Source: Flavobacteriales bacterium (GTDB lineage: Bacteria; Bacteroidota; Bacteroidia; Flavobacteriales_D; Parvicellaceae). From it: a stretch of DNA of 41,596 nucleotides. Shown here piece by piece: positions 24,069 through 32,046 of this stretch; position 1 is the stretch's first letter; each line of letters starts with the position of its first letter. The translations under genes were made by a program, and so were the position numbers. Under the pieces are notes generated by a model that was not told where the DNA came from, made no database searches, and saw only the letters and a list, made by a program, of their open reading frames with translations. The stretch is from positions 1 through 41,596 of the forward strand of contig JAGYKU010000024.1 in assembly GCA_018401455.1 (NCBI GenBank), given 5' to 3'.

Positions 24069-24713
24069 ATGACCAAACAACAAAAAGTACAATACGTGAT
24101 AGACGAACTAGAACGCCTCTATCCTGAGACTCCTGTTCCCTTGGATCATACCGATAGTTACACTCTGCTTATTGCAGTTTTACTTTCAGCACAATGTACA
24201 GACGAGCGTGTCAACAAAATTACACCACTTTTATTTGCCAAAGCAGACAATCCTTTTGATATGGTAAAACTTTCTGTAGAGGAAATAAAATCCATCATCA
24301 GACCTTGTGGATTGTCACCAAGGAAATCTCAAGCAATCTTCGATTTGTCTCATATTCTTATCGAAAAATACAATGGAGCAGTTCCAGACAATATGGAATT
24401 ACTTGAAGAGTTGCCAGGTGTTGGTCACAAAACGGCTTCTGTAGTGATGGCACAGGCATTTGGTGTTCCTGCATTTCCTGTAGATACACATATTCACAGA
24501 TTAATGTATAGATGGAATTTTACCAATGGCAAAAATGTGACACAAACAGAAAAAGACGCCAAAAGATTATTTCCTAGGGAATTGTGGAATAAATTGCATT
24601 TACAAATCATTTTTTACGGCAGAGCATACAGTCCAGCAAGAGGCGCTAGAAAAGAAGTCGATTTCATAACTATGAATATTGGAAGGAAAGAAGCGATTGA
24701 ACAACTAAAGTAA
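24069..24713 (+). CDS. nth: Endonuclease III lacking the iron-sulfur cluster motif
   Basis: Nth removes oxidised pyrimidines from DNA and nicks the abasic site. The 214-residue protein has the helix-hairpin-helix LPGVGHKTASVV with catalytic Lys121, and catalytic Asp139 in FPVDTHIHR. The usual C-terminal [4Fe-4S] motif (C-x6-C-x2-C-x5-C) is missing: the segment after LHLQIIFYGR is AYSPARGARKEVDFITMNIG, with no Cys anywhere after Cys80. Glycosylase activity without the cluster is plausible because clusterless homologs exist. It has about 160 bp of its own upstream sequence. Confidence 0.93.
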   Translation: MTKQQKVQYVIDELERLYPETPVPLDHTDSYTLLIAVLLSAQCTDERVNKITPLLFAKADNPFDMVKLSVEEIKSIIRPCGLSPRKSQAIFDLSHILIEKYNGAVPDNMELLEELPGVGHKTASVVMAQAFGVPAFPVDTHIHRLMYRWNFTNGKNVTQTEKDAKRLFPRELWNKLHLQIIFYGRAYSPARGARKEVDFITMNIGRKEAIEQLK

Positions 24714-24801
24714 ATTTTTTTTCTAGTTAAAATTCGTTAATCATTTTATTTGATAGCAATAACTTAAGATGTAATTCCGTTATTTGTATAAAACAAATTC
24801 T

Positions 24802-26340
24802 ATGGCAAAAATACTTTGGGCAGATGACGAAATTGATATGCTAAAACCGCATATTATTTTCTTGGAAGGAAAGGGAAATCAGGTGATTACCGTGAAAAGT
24901 GGCAACGAAGCGCTCGAAGCAACTGATAAAGAAGATTTTGATATTATTTTTCTTGATGAAAATATGCCAGGACTTACAGGGTTAGAAACCCTCGAAAGGA
25001 TGAAAACTTCTTTACAAAATACGCCCATTGTTATGATTACCAAAAGTGAAGAAGAATCCATTATGGAGGAAGCTATTGGAGGTAGAATTGCAGATTACTT
25101 GATAAAACCCGTTAATCCCAATCAAATATTATTGGCTATAAAAAAAAACCTTGAAGGCAAAAGATTGGTAAGTGAAAAAACCAATTCCAATTATCAGCAA
25201 GAGTTTAGAAAATTGTCTATGGATATGCAAGATAGACTGGACGAAGAAGGCTGGATTGAAGTTTATAATAGATTGGTTTATTGGGAACTCGAATTGGAAA
25301 AAAGCAAAGACCCCGGAATGCAAGAAATTCTAAAAATGCAAAAGTCTGAAGCGAATAGTTTATTTTGCAAATTTGTAGAAAAAAATTACTTCGACTGGGT
25401 TTCTCACGGAGATGGGCCATTAATGTCGCATACGGTATTGCATAAAGAAGTTTTTCCAAAAATCAAAGACAAGCCAACATTTTTGGTGGTCATTGATAAT
25501 CTTAGATTAGATCAATGGAAATTGTTGTCGAATATTCTTCAAGATAATTTTAAAATAGAAAGAGAAGAAAGTTTTTATGCTATTTTACCTACTGCCACTC
25601 AGTATGCTCGAAATGCCCTTTTTGCTGGGTTAATGCCTTCAGAAATAGCTAAAAAATTCCCAACTAAATGGAAAAATGACGAAGATGAAGGAGGGAAAAA
25701 CCTTTTTGAAGAAGATTTCTTGGCAGACAACCTCAGAAGAGCAGGTTTTAAAGGGAAATTTACCTACAATAAAATTACCAACTTAAATGCAGGAAAAAAA
25801 CTTGTAGAAAATTTCAATAATTTACTCAATAATGAATTCAATGCCATTGTCTATAATTTTGTGGATATGCTTTCTCACGCCAGAACAGACATGGAGGTTA
25901 TTCGTGAGTTAGCGGATGATGATGCTGCTTATCGTTCGCTTACCATCAGTTGGTTTGAACATTCACCGCTGTACGATTTATTCAAATTGATGGCAAAAAA
26001 CGGTTGTGATGTAATTGTAACTACCGATCACGGAACCATCAAATGTGATGAGCCAAGCAAAATTGTAGGTGACAAAAATACAACTACGAATTTGAGATAT
26101 AAGCAAGGAAGAAACTTAGACTACAAAGAAAAAGATGTATTTGCAGTAAAAAATCCTGCTGACGCTTACTTACCCAAATCTAATTTGAGTTCCTCTTATG
26201 TTTTTGCTAAAGAAGCCAAGTTTTTTGTTTATCCCAACAACTACAATCACTATATGAATTACTACAAAAATACTTTCCAACACGGAGGAATATCTTTGGA
26301 AGAAATGATAGTGCCAATTGCTTTTTTGAAAGCGAAATGA
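24802..26340 (+). CDS. porX: T9SS response regulator PorX (receiver + PglZ domain)
   Basis: PorX is the response regulator that, with the PorY kinase, controls type IX secretion in Bacteroidota. ATG 24802 gives 512 residues beginning MAKILWADDEIDM; an in-frame TTG at 24784 is rejected. The receiver domain (about 1-120) has the acidic pair Asp8-Asp9, the phosphoacceptor Asp52 (FLDENMPG) and the Lys in YLIKPVNP. The C-terminal two thirds is a PglZ-type alkaline-phosphatase-fold domain with metal-site-like motifs IDNLRLDQW, NFVDMLSHAR and VTTDHGTIK. No porY is adjacent. The stop codon is the first base triplet of a heptad array. Confidence 0.95.
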   Translation: MAKILWADDEIDMLKPHIIFLEGKGNQVITVKSGNEALEATDKEDFDIIFLDENMPGLTGLETLERMKTSLQNTPIVMITKSEEESIMEEAIGGRIADYLIKPVNPNQILLAIKKNLEGKRLVSEKTNSNYQQEFRKLSMDMQDRLDEEGWIEVYNRLVYWELELEKSKDPGMQEILKMQKSEANSLFCKFVEKNYFDWVSHGDGPLMSHTVLHKEVFPKIKDKPTFLVVIDNLRLDQWKLLSNILQDNFKIEREESFYAILPTATQYARNALFAGLMPSEIAKKFPTKWKNDEDEGGKNLFEEDFLADNLRRAGFKGKFTYNKITNLNAGKKLVENFNNLLNNEFNAIVYNFVDMLSHARTDMEVIRELADDDAAYRSLTISWFEHSPLYDLFKLMAKNGCDVIVTTDHGTIKCDEPSKIVGDKNTTTNLRYKQGRNLDYKEKDVFAVKNPADAYLPKSNLSSSYVFAKEAKFFVYPNNYNHYMNYYKNTFQHGGISLEEMIVPIAFLKAK

Positions 26341-26399
26341 TGTTGATGTATGATGTATGATGTATGATGGTTGATGGAAGATGTGATATGTATGATGGT
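26338..26399 (+). repeat. Heptad array TGATGTA, starting at the porX stop codon
   Basis: Units of 7 nt (TGATGTA three times, then TGATGGT, TGATGGA, AGATGTG, ATATGTA, TGATGGT) run in phase from the TGA stop of porX. Unlike the arrays near paaB and haaO, there is no reverse-complement half. It leads directly into a 35-bp element repeated 182 nt later. Confidence 0.75.
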
Positions 26400-26434
26400 T
26401 TCAATCTACGCTATTGCTTCGATTGATGAAAGAT
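26400..26434 (+). repeat. 35-bp direct repeat with internal palindrome, copy 1
   Basis: The sequence begins TTCAATCTACGCTATTGCTT and matches 26582-26616 at 32 of 35 positions. TCAATC and GATTGA arms can pair around the central CGCTATTGC. Both copies adjoin heptad arrays. Confidence 0.7.
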
Positions 26435-26581
26435 TGTAAGACGTTTTTGTATAAAGTAAATTGTCTTATGTAAAACGTATTTTGGAAGTTATTCTAAATG
26501 AAAATCTTAGAGTTTTTGCGTAAATTCTCTGCGTGCTTTGTGGTTAAAAAGACTTTTTGTTGTACAAGGTTGTTTGATGAA

Positions 26582-26616
26582 TTCAATCTTCGCTATTGCT
26601 TAGATTGATTAAAGAT
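26582..26616 (+). repeat. 35-bp direct repeat with internal palindrome, copy 2
   Basis: This is the second copy, with 3 differences from copy 1. One of them improves the stem to 7 bp (TCAATCT / AGATTGA). Between the copies lies an AT-rich stretch that includes GCGTAAATTCTCTGCGTGCT followed by TTGTGG, with no gene. Confidence 0.7.
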
Positions 26617-26660
26617 GGAAGATGGTTGATGGAAGATGTGTGATGTTTGATGGAAGATGT
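26612..26660 (+). repeat. Seven-unit heptad array AAGATGG / TTGATGG
   Basis: Units AAGATGG, AAGATGG, TTGATGG, AAGATGT, GTGATGT, TTGATGG, AAGATGT run without a phase break. They resemble the units at 26338-26399. The 500-bp porX-recQ gap therefore consists largely of two heptad arrays and the duplicated 35-bp element. Confidence 0.8.
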
Positions 26661-26794
26661 AGTGAGTTTTGATGTAAGAAGTATCAGACCTCAAAGTCTA
26701 AACTTTCAATTCACGTTAAATATTATTTTTTTGTCACTTCGACCTTGTGGAGAAGTCTATAAAATATTTATACATTTTCCATCACCATAATTTT

Positions 26795-26802
26795 TATTTT
26801 TG
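26795..26802 (+). promoter_or_regulatory. -7 element upstream of recQ
   Basis: TATTTTTG matches TAnnTTTG exactly, 38 nt before the recQ ATG. No TTG is seen at the -33 distance. A second near-match (CATCTTTG) lies 13 nt further on. Confidence 0.35.
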
Positions 26803-26840
26803 GAATCATTGCCCCATCTTTGTGGTATTAAAGTTACCTC

Positions 26841-28934
26841 ATGTTGCAGTCAAGTTTAAAAAAATACTTTGGGTTCGAAAATTTCAGACCCAATCAAGAA
26901 GAGATTATCAAAAGCGTCTTGGAGGGAAAAGATACTTTGGCAATTATGCCTACTGGAGGCGGGAAATCCATTTGTTTTCAATTGCCAGCATTAATGATCG
27001 ATGGGCTTACCATTGTTGTTTCTCCTCTCATCGCCTTGATGAAAGATCAAGTAGATTCGCTCAGGGCAAATGGAATCAGCGCTGCTTTTCTTAATAGCAC
27101 ATTAGACAGCAGACAAGTTGAAGATTTGATGAAAAGTATCGAAGCACAAACTTTAAAGTTACTTTATTTAGCGCCAGAAAGTTTTGAATACATTCAACAG
27201 ATTTTAGCCAATCAAAAAATCGGATTGATTGCAATAGACGAAGCGCATTGTATCTCGTCTTGGGGTCATGATTTCCGACCTGCATATACACAGTTAGGTT
27301 TTCTAAAAAAACAATTACCTCAAACACCAATTTTGGCGCTTACTGCCACTGCCGATAGAGCAACAAGAGAAGATATTGTGGAGCAATTGAATTTAGAAAA
27401 TCCCAATATCTTTATTTCTTCTTTCAATCGTCCTAATCTATATTTGGAAGTAAAACCAGGGCAAGATAGACTAAAAGAAATTATACGTTTTATAAATGAC
27501 AGACCCAATACTTCGGGAATTATTTACTGTCTTAGCAGAAAATCTACCGAAGATGTAGCGCAAAAGTTGAGAAATTTAGGACTCAAAGTTCAAGCATATC
27601 ACGCAGGATTGAATGCAGACGTAAGAAGTTCGGTACAAGAACAATTTATAAATGATGATGTAGATATCATTTGTGCTACCATTGCCTTTGGAATGGGTAT
27701 TGACAAATCCAATGTGAGATGGGTTATTCATTACAATTTGCCCAAAAATATAGAAGGCTATTATCAAGAAATAGGTCGTGCAGGAAGAGATGGTGTGGAT
27801 TCCGATACCTTACTTTTTTACAGTTATGCTGATGTAATTCAATTAAGAAAATTTGCAGAAGGAAGCAATAACGAAGAATTTCAATTGTCCAAATTGGAAA
27901 GAATGCAACAATTTGCAGAATCTTTAAATTGCCGAAGAAAGGCTTTGTTGAGTTATTTTGGTGAAGGACTTCCCGAAAATTGTGGCAATTGCGATAATTG
28001 TAAAAACCCTCCCAAACTTTTTGACGGTACTGTCATTGCGCAAAAAGCATTATCTGCTGTGGTAAGATTGCAAGAAGCCGAACCACTCAATAATCTTATA
28101 GATTTTCTAAGAGGTTCGTCCAATGCTTACATTGTTTCCAATCAATTAGACCGTTTAAAAACTTACGGAGTGGGTGCAGATCTTTCTTGGAAAGATTGGC
28201 GTCAGTTCATCATTCAATTGCTCAATCAAGGGTTTTGCGAAATAGCTTTTCACGATGGTAATAAAATCAAGTTGGGCGCACTCGGAAAACAAGTATTGTT
28301 TGAAAACAAAAAAGTGGTGCTTGCTAATATTGTAGAAGAAGCAGTTTTTGACAAAAAAGAGAAAAAGAAAAAAGCAAAAGCATCCAAAACAGATGATTCT
28401 CTTTTTGAAGTATTAAGACAATTGAGATTGTCTATTGCCAAAAGTGAAAAAGTACCACCATATATTATTTTTAATGATGCCACACTAAAAGAAATGGCAG
28501 CGTCAAAACCAACCTACGATGAAGCTTTTCTAGATATAGATGGAGTTGGAAATGCAAAGTTGGAAAAATATGGTGATATGTTTATGAACGCCATTCTAGA
28601 CTATGAAAAAACTTCCAAAAAACAAATAGCGAACACCTACAAAGAAACTTGGCGATTATTAGAAACTGGAAAAAGTGTGGAAGAAATTGCGATAATCAGA
28701 GAATTGAACCCAGCAACCATCTACTCTCACATTTCCAAACTTTTTTTAGAAGGTAAACCCATCGACCTCAAACAATATCTAAGAGAAGGAGTTGTAGAAA
28801 AAATAGTTGTAGCCAAAGACGAACTTAAAAATCCACCTGCTCTAAAGCCTTACTTTGATTATTTTGAAGAACAAATTCCTTATGAACAGATTAGAATGGC
28901 ACTTACTGTTTTGGAAAAAGAATCTCAGATATAG
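26841..28934 (+). CDS. recQ: ATP-dependent DNA helicase RecQ
   Basis: RecQ unwinds DNA 3' to 5' in recombination and fork repair. The 697-residue protein has Walker A MPTGGGKS (36-43), the DEAH box in IAIDEAHCISSWGHDFRP, and motif VI QEIGRAGRDG. The zinc-binding Cys of the RQC region are present (NCRRKALLSYFG...NCGNCDNC). An HRDC domain (PPYIIFNDATLKEMAASKP) and a further C-terminal helix-turn-helix (SVEEIAIIRELNPATIYSHI) follow. This is the long RecQ form, longer than E. coli RecQ. All key motifs are intact. Confidence 0.97.
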   Translation: MLQSSLKKYFGFENFRPNQEEIIKSVLEGKDTLAIMPTGGGKSICFQLPALMIDGLTIVVSPLIALMKDQVDSLRANGISAAFLNSTLDSRQVEDLMKSIEAQTLKLLYLAPESFEYIQQILANQKIGLIAIDEAHCISSWGHDFRPAYTQLGFLKKQLPQTPILALTATADRATREDIVEQLNLENPNIFISSFNRPNLYLEVKPGQDRLKEIIRFINDRPNTSGIIYCLSRKSTEDVAQKLRNLGLKVQAYHAGLNADVRSSVQEQFINDDVDIICATIAFGMGIDKSNVRWVIHYNLPKNIEGYYQEIGRAGRDGVDSDTLLFYSYADVIQLRKFAEGSNNEEFQLSKLERMQQFAESLNCRRKALLSYFGEGLPENCGNCDNCKNPPKLFDGTVIAQKALSAVVRLQEAEPLNNLIDFLRGSSNAYIVSNQLDRLKTYGVGADLSWKDWRQFIIQLLNQGFCEIAFHDGNKIKLGALGKQVLFENKKVVLANIVEEAVFDKKEKKKKAKASKTDDSLFEVLRQLRLSIAKSEKVPPYIIFNDATLKEMAASKPTYDEAFLDIDGVGNAKLEKYGDMFMNAILDYEKTSKKQIANTYKETWRLLETGKSVEEIAIIRELNPATIYSHISKLFLEGKPIDLKQYLREGVVEKIVVAKDELKNPPALKPYFDYFEEQIPYEQIRMALTVLEKESQI

Positions 28935-28949
28935 GAATTCTTTTTACGT

Positions 28950-28987
28950 TTGAGGTCAAGAAAAGTATAGCTTCGTCTTGACCTCAA
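28950..28987. terminator. Bidirectional terminator hairpin between convergent recQ and barrel-protein genes
   Basis: TTGAGGTCAAGA (28950-28961) and TCTTGACCTCAA (28976-28987) are perfect 12-bp arms with a 14-nt loop. Recognisable T-rich sequence follows on the plus side (GTTTAATCTTTTA), and A/T-rich sequence lies on the other side. The position between two convergent genes fits a shared terminator. Confidence 0.8.
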
Positions 28988-29032
28988 GTTTAATCTTTTA
29001 ACCTTTATTTTTCAGTATTTTTATCACGGTTA

Positions 29033-29848
29033 TTATACTCCTCCAAATACAAATCCTATAGTAAAAGGATAAAGTTCTTGTGTTTTACCAGTTTCAAACA
29101 TTGTGGTTAAAGAATATCTGCCATAGATTCCAAAATAATCGCTAAACCTCATTCGAACTACAGCGTCTAATCTAAAAGGATTGATGTTAAAATCGTCTTT
29201 TATTTTGTTTTTATTTTTGATGCCTTCAATTTCGTATTTTTCTTTGATTATTGAAGAAATATTCAATCCGCCAATGACACCGCCTTCTATAGTAAAGTGA
29301 TTTTTTTCCACATTTCCTATTCTAGCGCCAATCATTAAAGGTACTTCGATGAACGTGGTTCTCAATTTGTATTTGTTATACTGAACAGCCGAATCAATGG
29401 TGAATCGAGTGGAATCATTTGCTGTGCCAATATTTACAGAATTATTTTTGAAATGATAGTTGTTCCATGTGATACCAAAACCAGGTGCAAAGTAGAGGCG
29501 TTTTTTGAAAAGATCTAATCCTTGCAGCATAAAGTTGGCACTAAATGCACGTGAACGGCTATAATTAAGGCTCATGTTTTCGTATTGCGAGTCAAAAACA
29601 TAACTATTAGAAGGTGTTAGCCATCCATTCATTCCGATAGCCATTTCTCCAATAACGTTAAATTTACTTTCTTCTTCCTCCTCTTCGTTTTCAAAATCAA
29701 AGTTTTCTTCTTCTCCATCTCCAAAAATGATGGTCATATTACCAAGTTTGATTTTTGTGGTGTCGTCATTTAAATTTGATTTGTCCTCTTGTGCTGCGGA
29801 AACTCCAATTATCATCAAAGCCATCCATGTTGTGTATAGTCTTTTCAT
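29033..29848 (-). CDS. Outer-membrane beta-barrel protein with acidic N-terminal stretch
   Basis: ATG 29848 gives 271 residues with a signal peptide (MKRLYTTWMALMIIGVSAAQ); a longer frame from 29887 is rejected because it puts charged residues before the signal. After it comes a very acidic segment (GEEENFDFENEEEEEESKFN), then regularly spaced amphipathic strands ending FTIGFVFGGV, typical of small Bacteroidota barrels of the PorT-like type. The acidic run could bind cations. No specific function can be given. It converges on recQ across a strong terminator. Confidence 0.7.
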   Translation of the reverse strand: MKRLYTTWMALMIIGVSAAQEDKSNLNDDTTKIKLGNMTIIFGDGEEENFDFENEEEEEESKFNVIGEMAIGMNGWLTPSNSYVFDSQYENMSLNYSRSRAFSANFMLQGLDLFKKRLYFAPGFGITWNNYHFKNNSVNIGTANDSTRFTIDSAVQYNKYKLRTTFIEVPLMIGARIGNVEKNHFTIEGGVIGGLNISSIIKEKYEIEGIKNKNKIKDDFNINPFRLDAVVRMRFSDYFGIYGRYSLTTMFETGKTQELYPFTIGFVFGGV

Positions 29849-29957
29849 TTTATGTTTTAATTTCTTGTTTGATGATAAGACGACCACCTATATGAAAAGT
29901 TACATAAAAGAAAAAACCAATTAACTTTTTTTAAAAAAATACCTAAAAGAAATTTTG

Positions 29958-30902
29958 TTATAAGTTGTCAAAAAACATTGTCAAATCTACATTTCCTCCA
30001 CTAAGAATAATTCCAATTTTTTTATTTTTAAACTTAGATTGATTTCTCAAAACTGCTGCTAGAGGAACGGCACAAGAAGGCTCAACTATGATTTTCATTC
30101 TTTCCCAAATTAGTTTCATAGCAAATTTAATTTCGGCTTCAGAAACCAAAAGAATTTCTTTTATATGCTCTTGAATAATAGGAAAAGTAATATCTCCTAA
30201 TGTTGTTCTTAAACCATCGGCAATGGTGTCAGTGATTTCGTTGATTTCTATTTTTCCAGAAATTAGCGAACGATAAGCATCATCAACATTTTCTGGTTCT
30301 GCGCCTATTACTTGGATATTTGGAGAAAAAAAATGACAAGCCAATGCTGTTCCAGATATCAATCCTCCTCCACCTATAGGAGTAAGTATTATTTCTAAAT
30401 CTTCTATTTCGTTAAAAAGTTCAATAGCAGCAGTTCCTTGTCCAGAAATTACTTCTTTTTGATTGTATGGATGCAAAAAAGTGGATCCTTTTTCTTTTTG
30501 AACTTTGGCGGCCATAGCTTCTCTAGCTTTAATGGTCGGTTCACAATCTATCACTTCTCCTCCATAATCTAAAACCGCATTTTTTTTAACTTTTGGAGCG
30601 TTGATTGGCATTACAATATAGGCTTTTACACCCAAAAGTTTTGCCCCAAGGGCAACAGCTTGAGCAAAGTTTCCCGAAGAATGTGTCACTACGCCTTTTT
30701 GTCTTTCTTCATCAGTCAGATGTTTGATTGCATTGATAGCGCCTCTCATTTTGAATGCTCCCATTTTTTGAAAGTTTTCACATTTAAAGTATATCTCACA
30801 ACCAGCAATACTATCTATAAAACTTGAAGTAAGAACAGGAGTTTGGTGTGTAAAACCAAAAATGTTTTTTTGCGCAATTAATAAATCTTGTTTGGTAATC
30901 AT
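29958..30902 (-). CDS. Threonine/serine dehydratase (PLP-dependent, no ACT domain)
   Basis: The 314-residue protein is a fold-type II PLP enzyme. The PLP-binding lysine is Lys51 (GAFKMRGA), the substrate loop is HSSGNFAQA and the phosphate-binding loop is PIGGGGLISG. There is no C-terminal ACT-like regulatory domain, so it is of the catabolic threonine dehydratase or serine-racemase-like type rather than biosynthetic IlvA. It deaminates threonine or serine, or racemises serine; sequence alone does not separate these. The NlpC-like lipoprotein gene ends 37 bp upstream. A -7-like TAATTTTG lies at 30923-30916. Confidence 0.88.
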   Translation of the reverse strand: MITKQDLLIAQKNIFGFTHQTPVLTSSFIDSIAGCEIYFKCENFQKMGAFKMRGAINAIKHLTDEERQKGVVTHSSGNFAQAVALGAKLLGVKAYIVMPINAPKVKKNAVLDYGGEVIDCEPTIKAREAMAAKVQKEKGSTFLHPYNQKEVISGQGTAAIELFNEIEDLEIILTPIGGGGLISGTALACHFFSPNIQVIGAEPENVDDAYRSLISGKIEINEITDTIADGLRTTLGDITFPIIQEHIKEILLVSEAEIKFAMKLIWERMKIIVEPSCAVPLAAVLRNQSKFKNKKIGIILSGGNVDLTMFFDNL

Positions 30903-30938
30903 ATTGAAAACAATTCAAAATTAGTAAGAACAAAAATA

Positions 30939-31640
30939 CTAATACTTTTTATCATTCATCCAATTGAGAATCATTTGGTCATCTAATAATTTTCCAAAAA
31001 CTCTATAGCCCGATACAGAAAGTGGATTGTGAGTGCTGGCGAGTTCACAAACAACACCATGCGCTTCATTGTAAGGGCTAGAATGTACAAACCAAATTTC
31101 ATTTCCTTTTTTATAGACATATCCAGTATGGTTATCTAAGCCAACCATGTAAATAGCATCTTCTTGACTCATTAGCCACTTTTCTACCTCTTCCATTTTT
31201 GTCCCACTAAACTTTTTTATTTCAGTTGAGGCTTGTGTAATCATACTTTCTGATGTGGCTTGCGCCCATTTTACTCTTGGGATATTAAATCCTAAATCTC
31301 TAAAAGTGGTTGTAACGAAATATCCACAAGCGATTTTTCCTTCTTTAGGCACTTGAGTAACACCGTTGAAATCCCATTTTGTACCATACCAAGAAGGAAA
31401 TATTTCTTTGGTAAGTTGATGAATCAAGTATTGCCTTGCTTCCAAAATTATTTTTTTCTTCCCTTCACTATTGGCTTTGCTGTATTGATTTTTGAATAAT
31501 TGCTTTTGAGTTTCAATATCATTTAAGATTTCGTTGTAAGGTTTTGTAGGATTCAAAGTTATATCCTTTTCATTTTTGCATGAATAGACAAATAACAAAA
31601 CAAACAACAATATCAAAGGAAGGATTTTATACTTTTTCAT
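30939..31640 (-). CDS. Lipoprotein with NlpC/P60-like cysteine-peptidase features
   Basis: This 233-residue protein has a lipobox ending at Cys21 (FVLLFVYSC). The mature part carries Cys105 in IACGYFVTTTFRDLGFNIPR, His171 in LDNHTGYVYK, and a further His186 in WFVHSSPYNE. This order of Cys then His fits a papain-like NlpC/P60 amidase fold, though it is not a canonical member. A cell-envelope amidase or peptidase role is possible. Upstream lies a 400-bp gap rich in heptad arrays. Confidence 0.6.
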   Translation of the reverse strand: MKKYKILPLILLFVLLFVYSCKNEKDITLNPTKPYNEILNDIETQKQLFKNQYSKANSEGKKKIILEARQYLIHQLTKEIFPSWYGTKWDFNGVTQVPKEGKIACGYFVTTTFRDLGFNIPRVKWAQATSESMITQASTEIKKFSGTKMEEVEKWLMSQEDAIYMVGLDNHTGYVYKKGNEIWFVHSSPYNEAHGVVCELASTHNPLSVSGYRVFGKLLDDQMILNWMNDKKY

Positions 31641-31807
31641 TGAACATCTGAATAAATTACAGATGTAAAAGTATTAAGACGCTGGTATAAAGTATTTTGT
31701 TTTTATTATCCGTTAAGATAAAATGATTATTTGCAAAGTAGCATCCATACTTCAATGTACCAATTATTTCAAGTTGTCTAGTTCAGTAGTTCTTTGTTGT
31801 TTTTTTT

Positions 31808-31850
31808 AAGATAAAAGATTTAAGACTTGAAGACAAAAGACATCAAGGCA
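31808..31850. repeat. Heptad array AAGACnn
   Basis: Units AAGATAA, AAGATTT, AAGACTT, one extra G, then AAGACAA, AAGACAT, CAAGGCA. The period is 7 apart from the single insertion. The unit matches the weak array at 12374-12407. It lies in the gap between the start of the NlpC-like lipoprotein gene and the end of rnr. Confidence 0.6.
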
Positions 31851-31938
31851 AAATATTTTAAGACATTTTAAGTTTTTTGGTTATTTCACTTTAACAATTG
31901 TCGTGAAACCTAAACTTAAGGTAAATTAAAAAAGTCGA

Positions 31939-31989
31939 GCATCTTGAGTCTATTTGTCTAGTATCTATTGTCTAGCGTCTAGTATCTTT
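31939..31989. repeat. Heptad array TNTCTAG
   Basis: Units GCATCTT, GAGTCTA, two extra bases, then TGTCTAG, TATCTAT, TGTCTAG, CGTCTAG, TATCTTT. The unit is the same as in the arrays at 12484 and 18677. GTCGTGAAAC lies about 35 nt upstream, echoing the GTCGT motifs next to those arrays. Confidence 0.7.
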
Positions 31990-32011
31990 TCCACTTACAT
32001 CTTCCCTCTCC

Positions 32012-32046
32012 CGACTTCAAACTTCCCACTTCCGACTTCCCACTCT
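32012..32046. repeat. Heptad array CNACTTC abutting the rnr stop codon
   Basis: Units CGACTTC, AAACTTC, CCACTTC, CGACTTC, CCACTCT run in phase up to the rnr stop (TGA on the minus strand at 32048-32046). In the direction of rnr transcription the array therefore starts at the stop codon, as with porX and hpd. Confidence 0.7.

Noticed and set aside
26747-27094. 115-codon frame overlapping the recQ start
   Set aside because: It reads recQ in another frame and resembles no protein; recQ is unambiguous.
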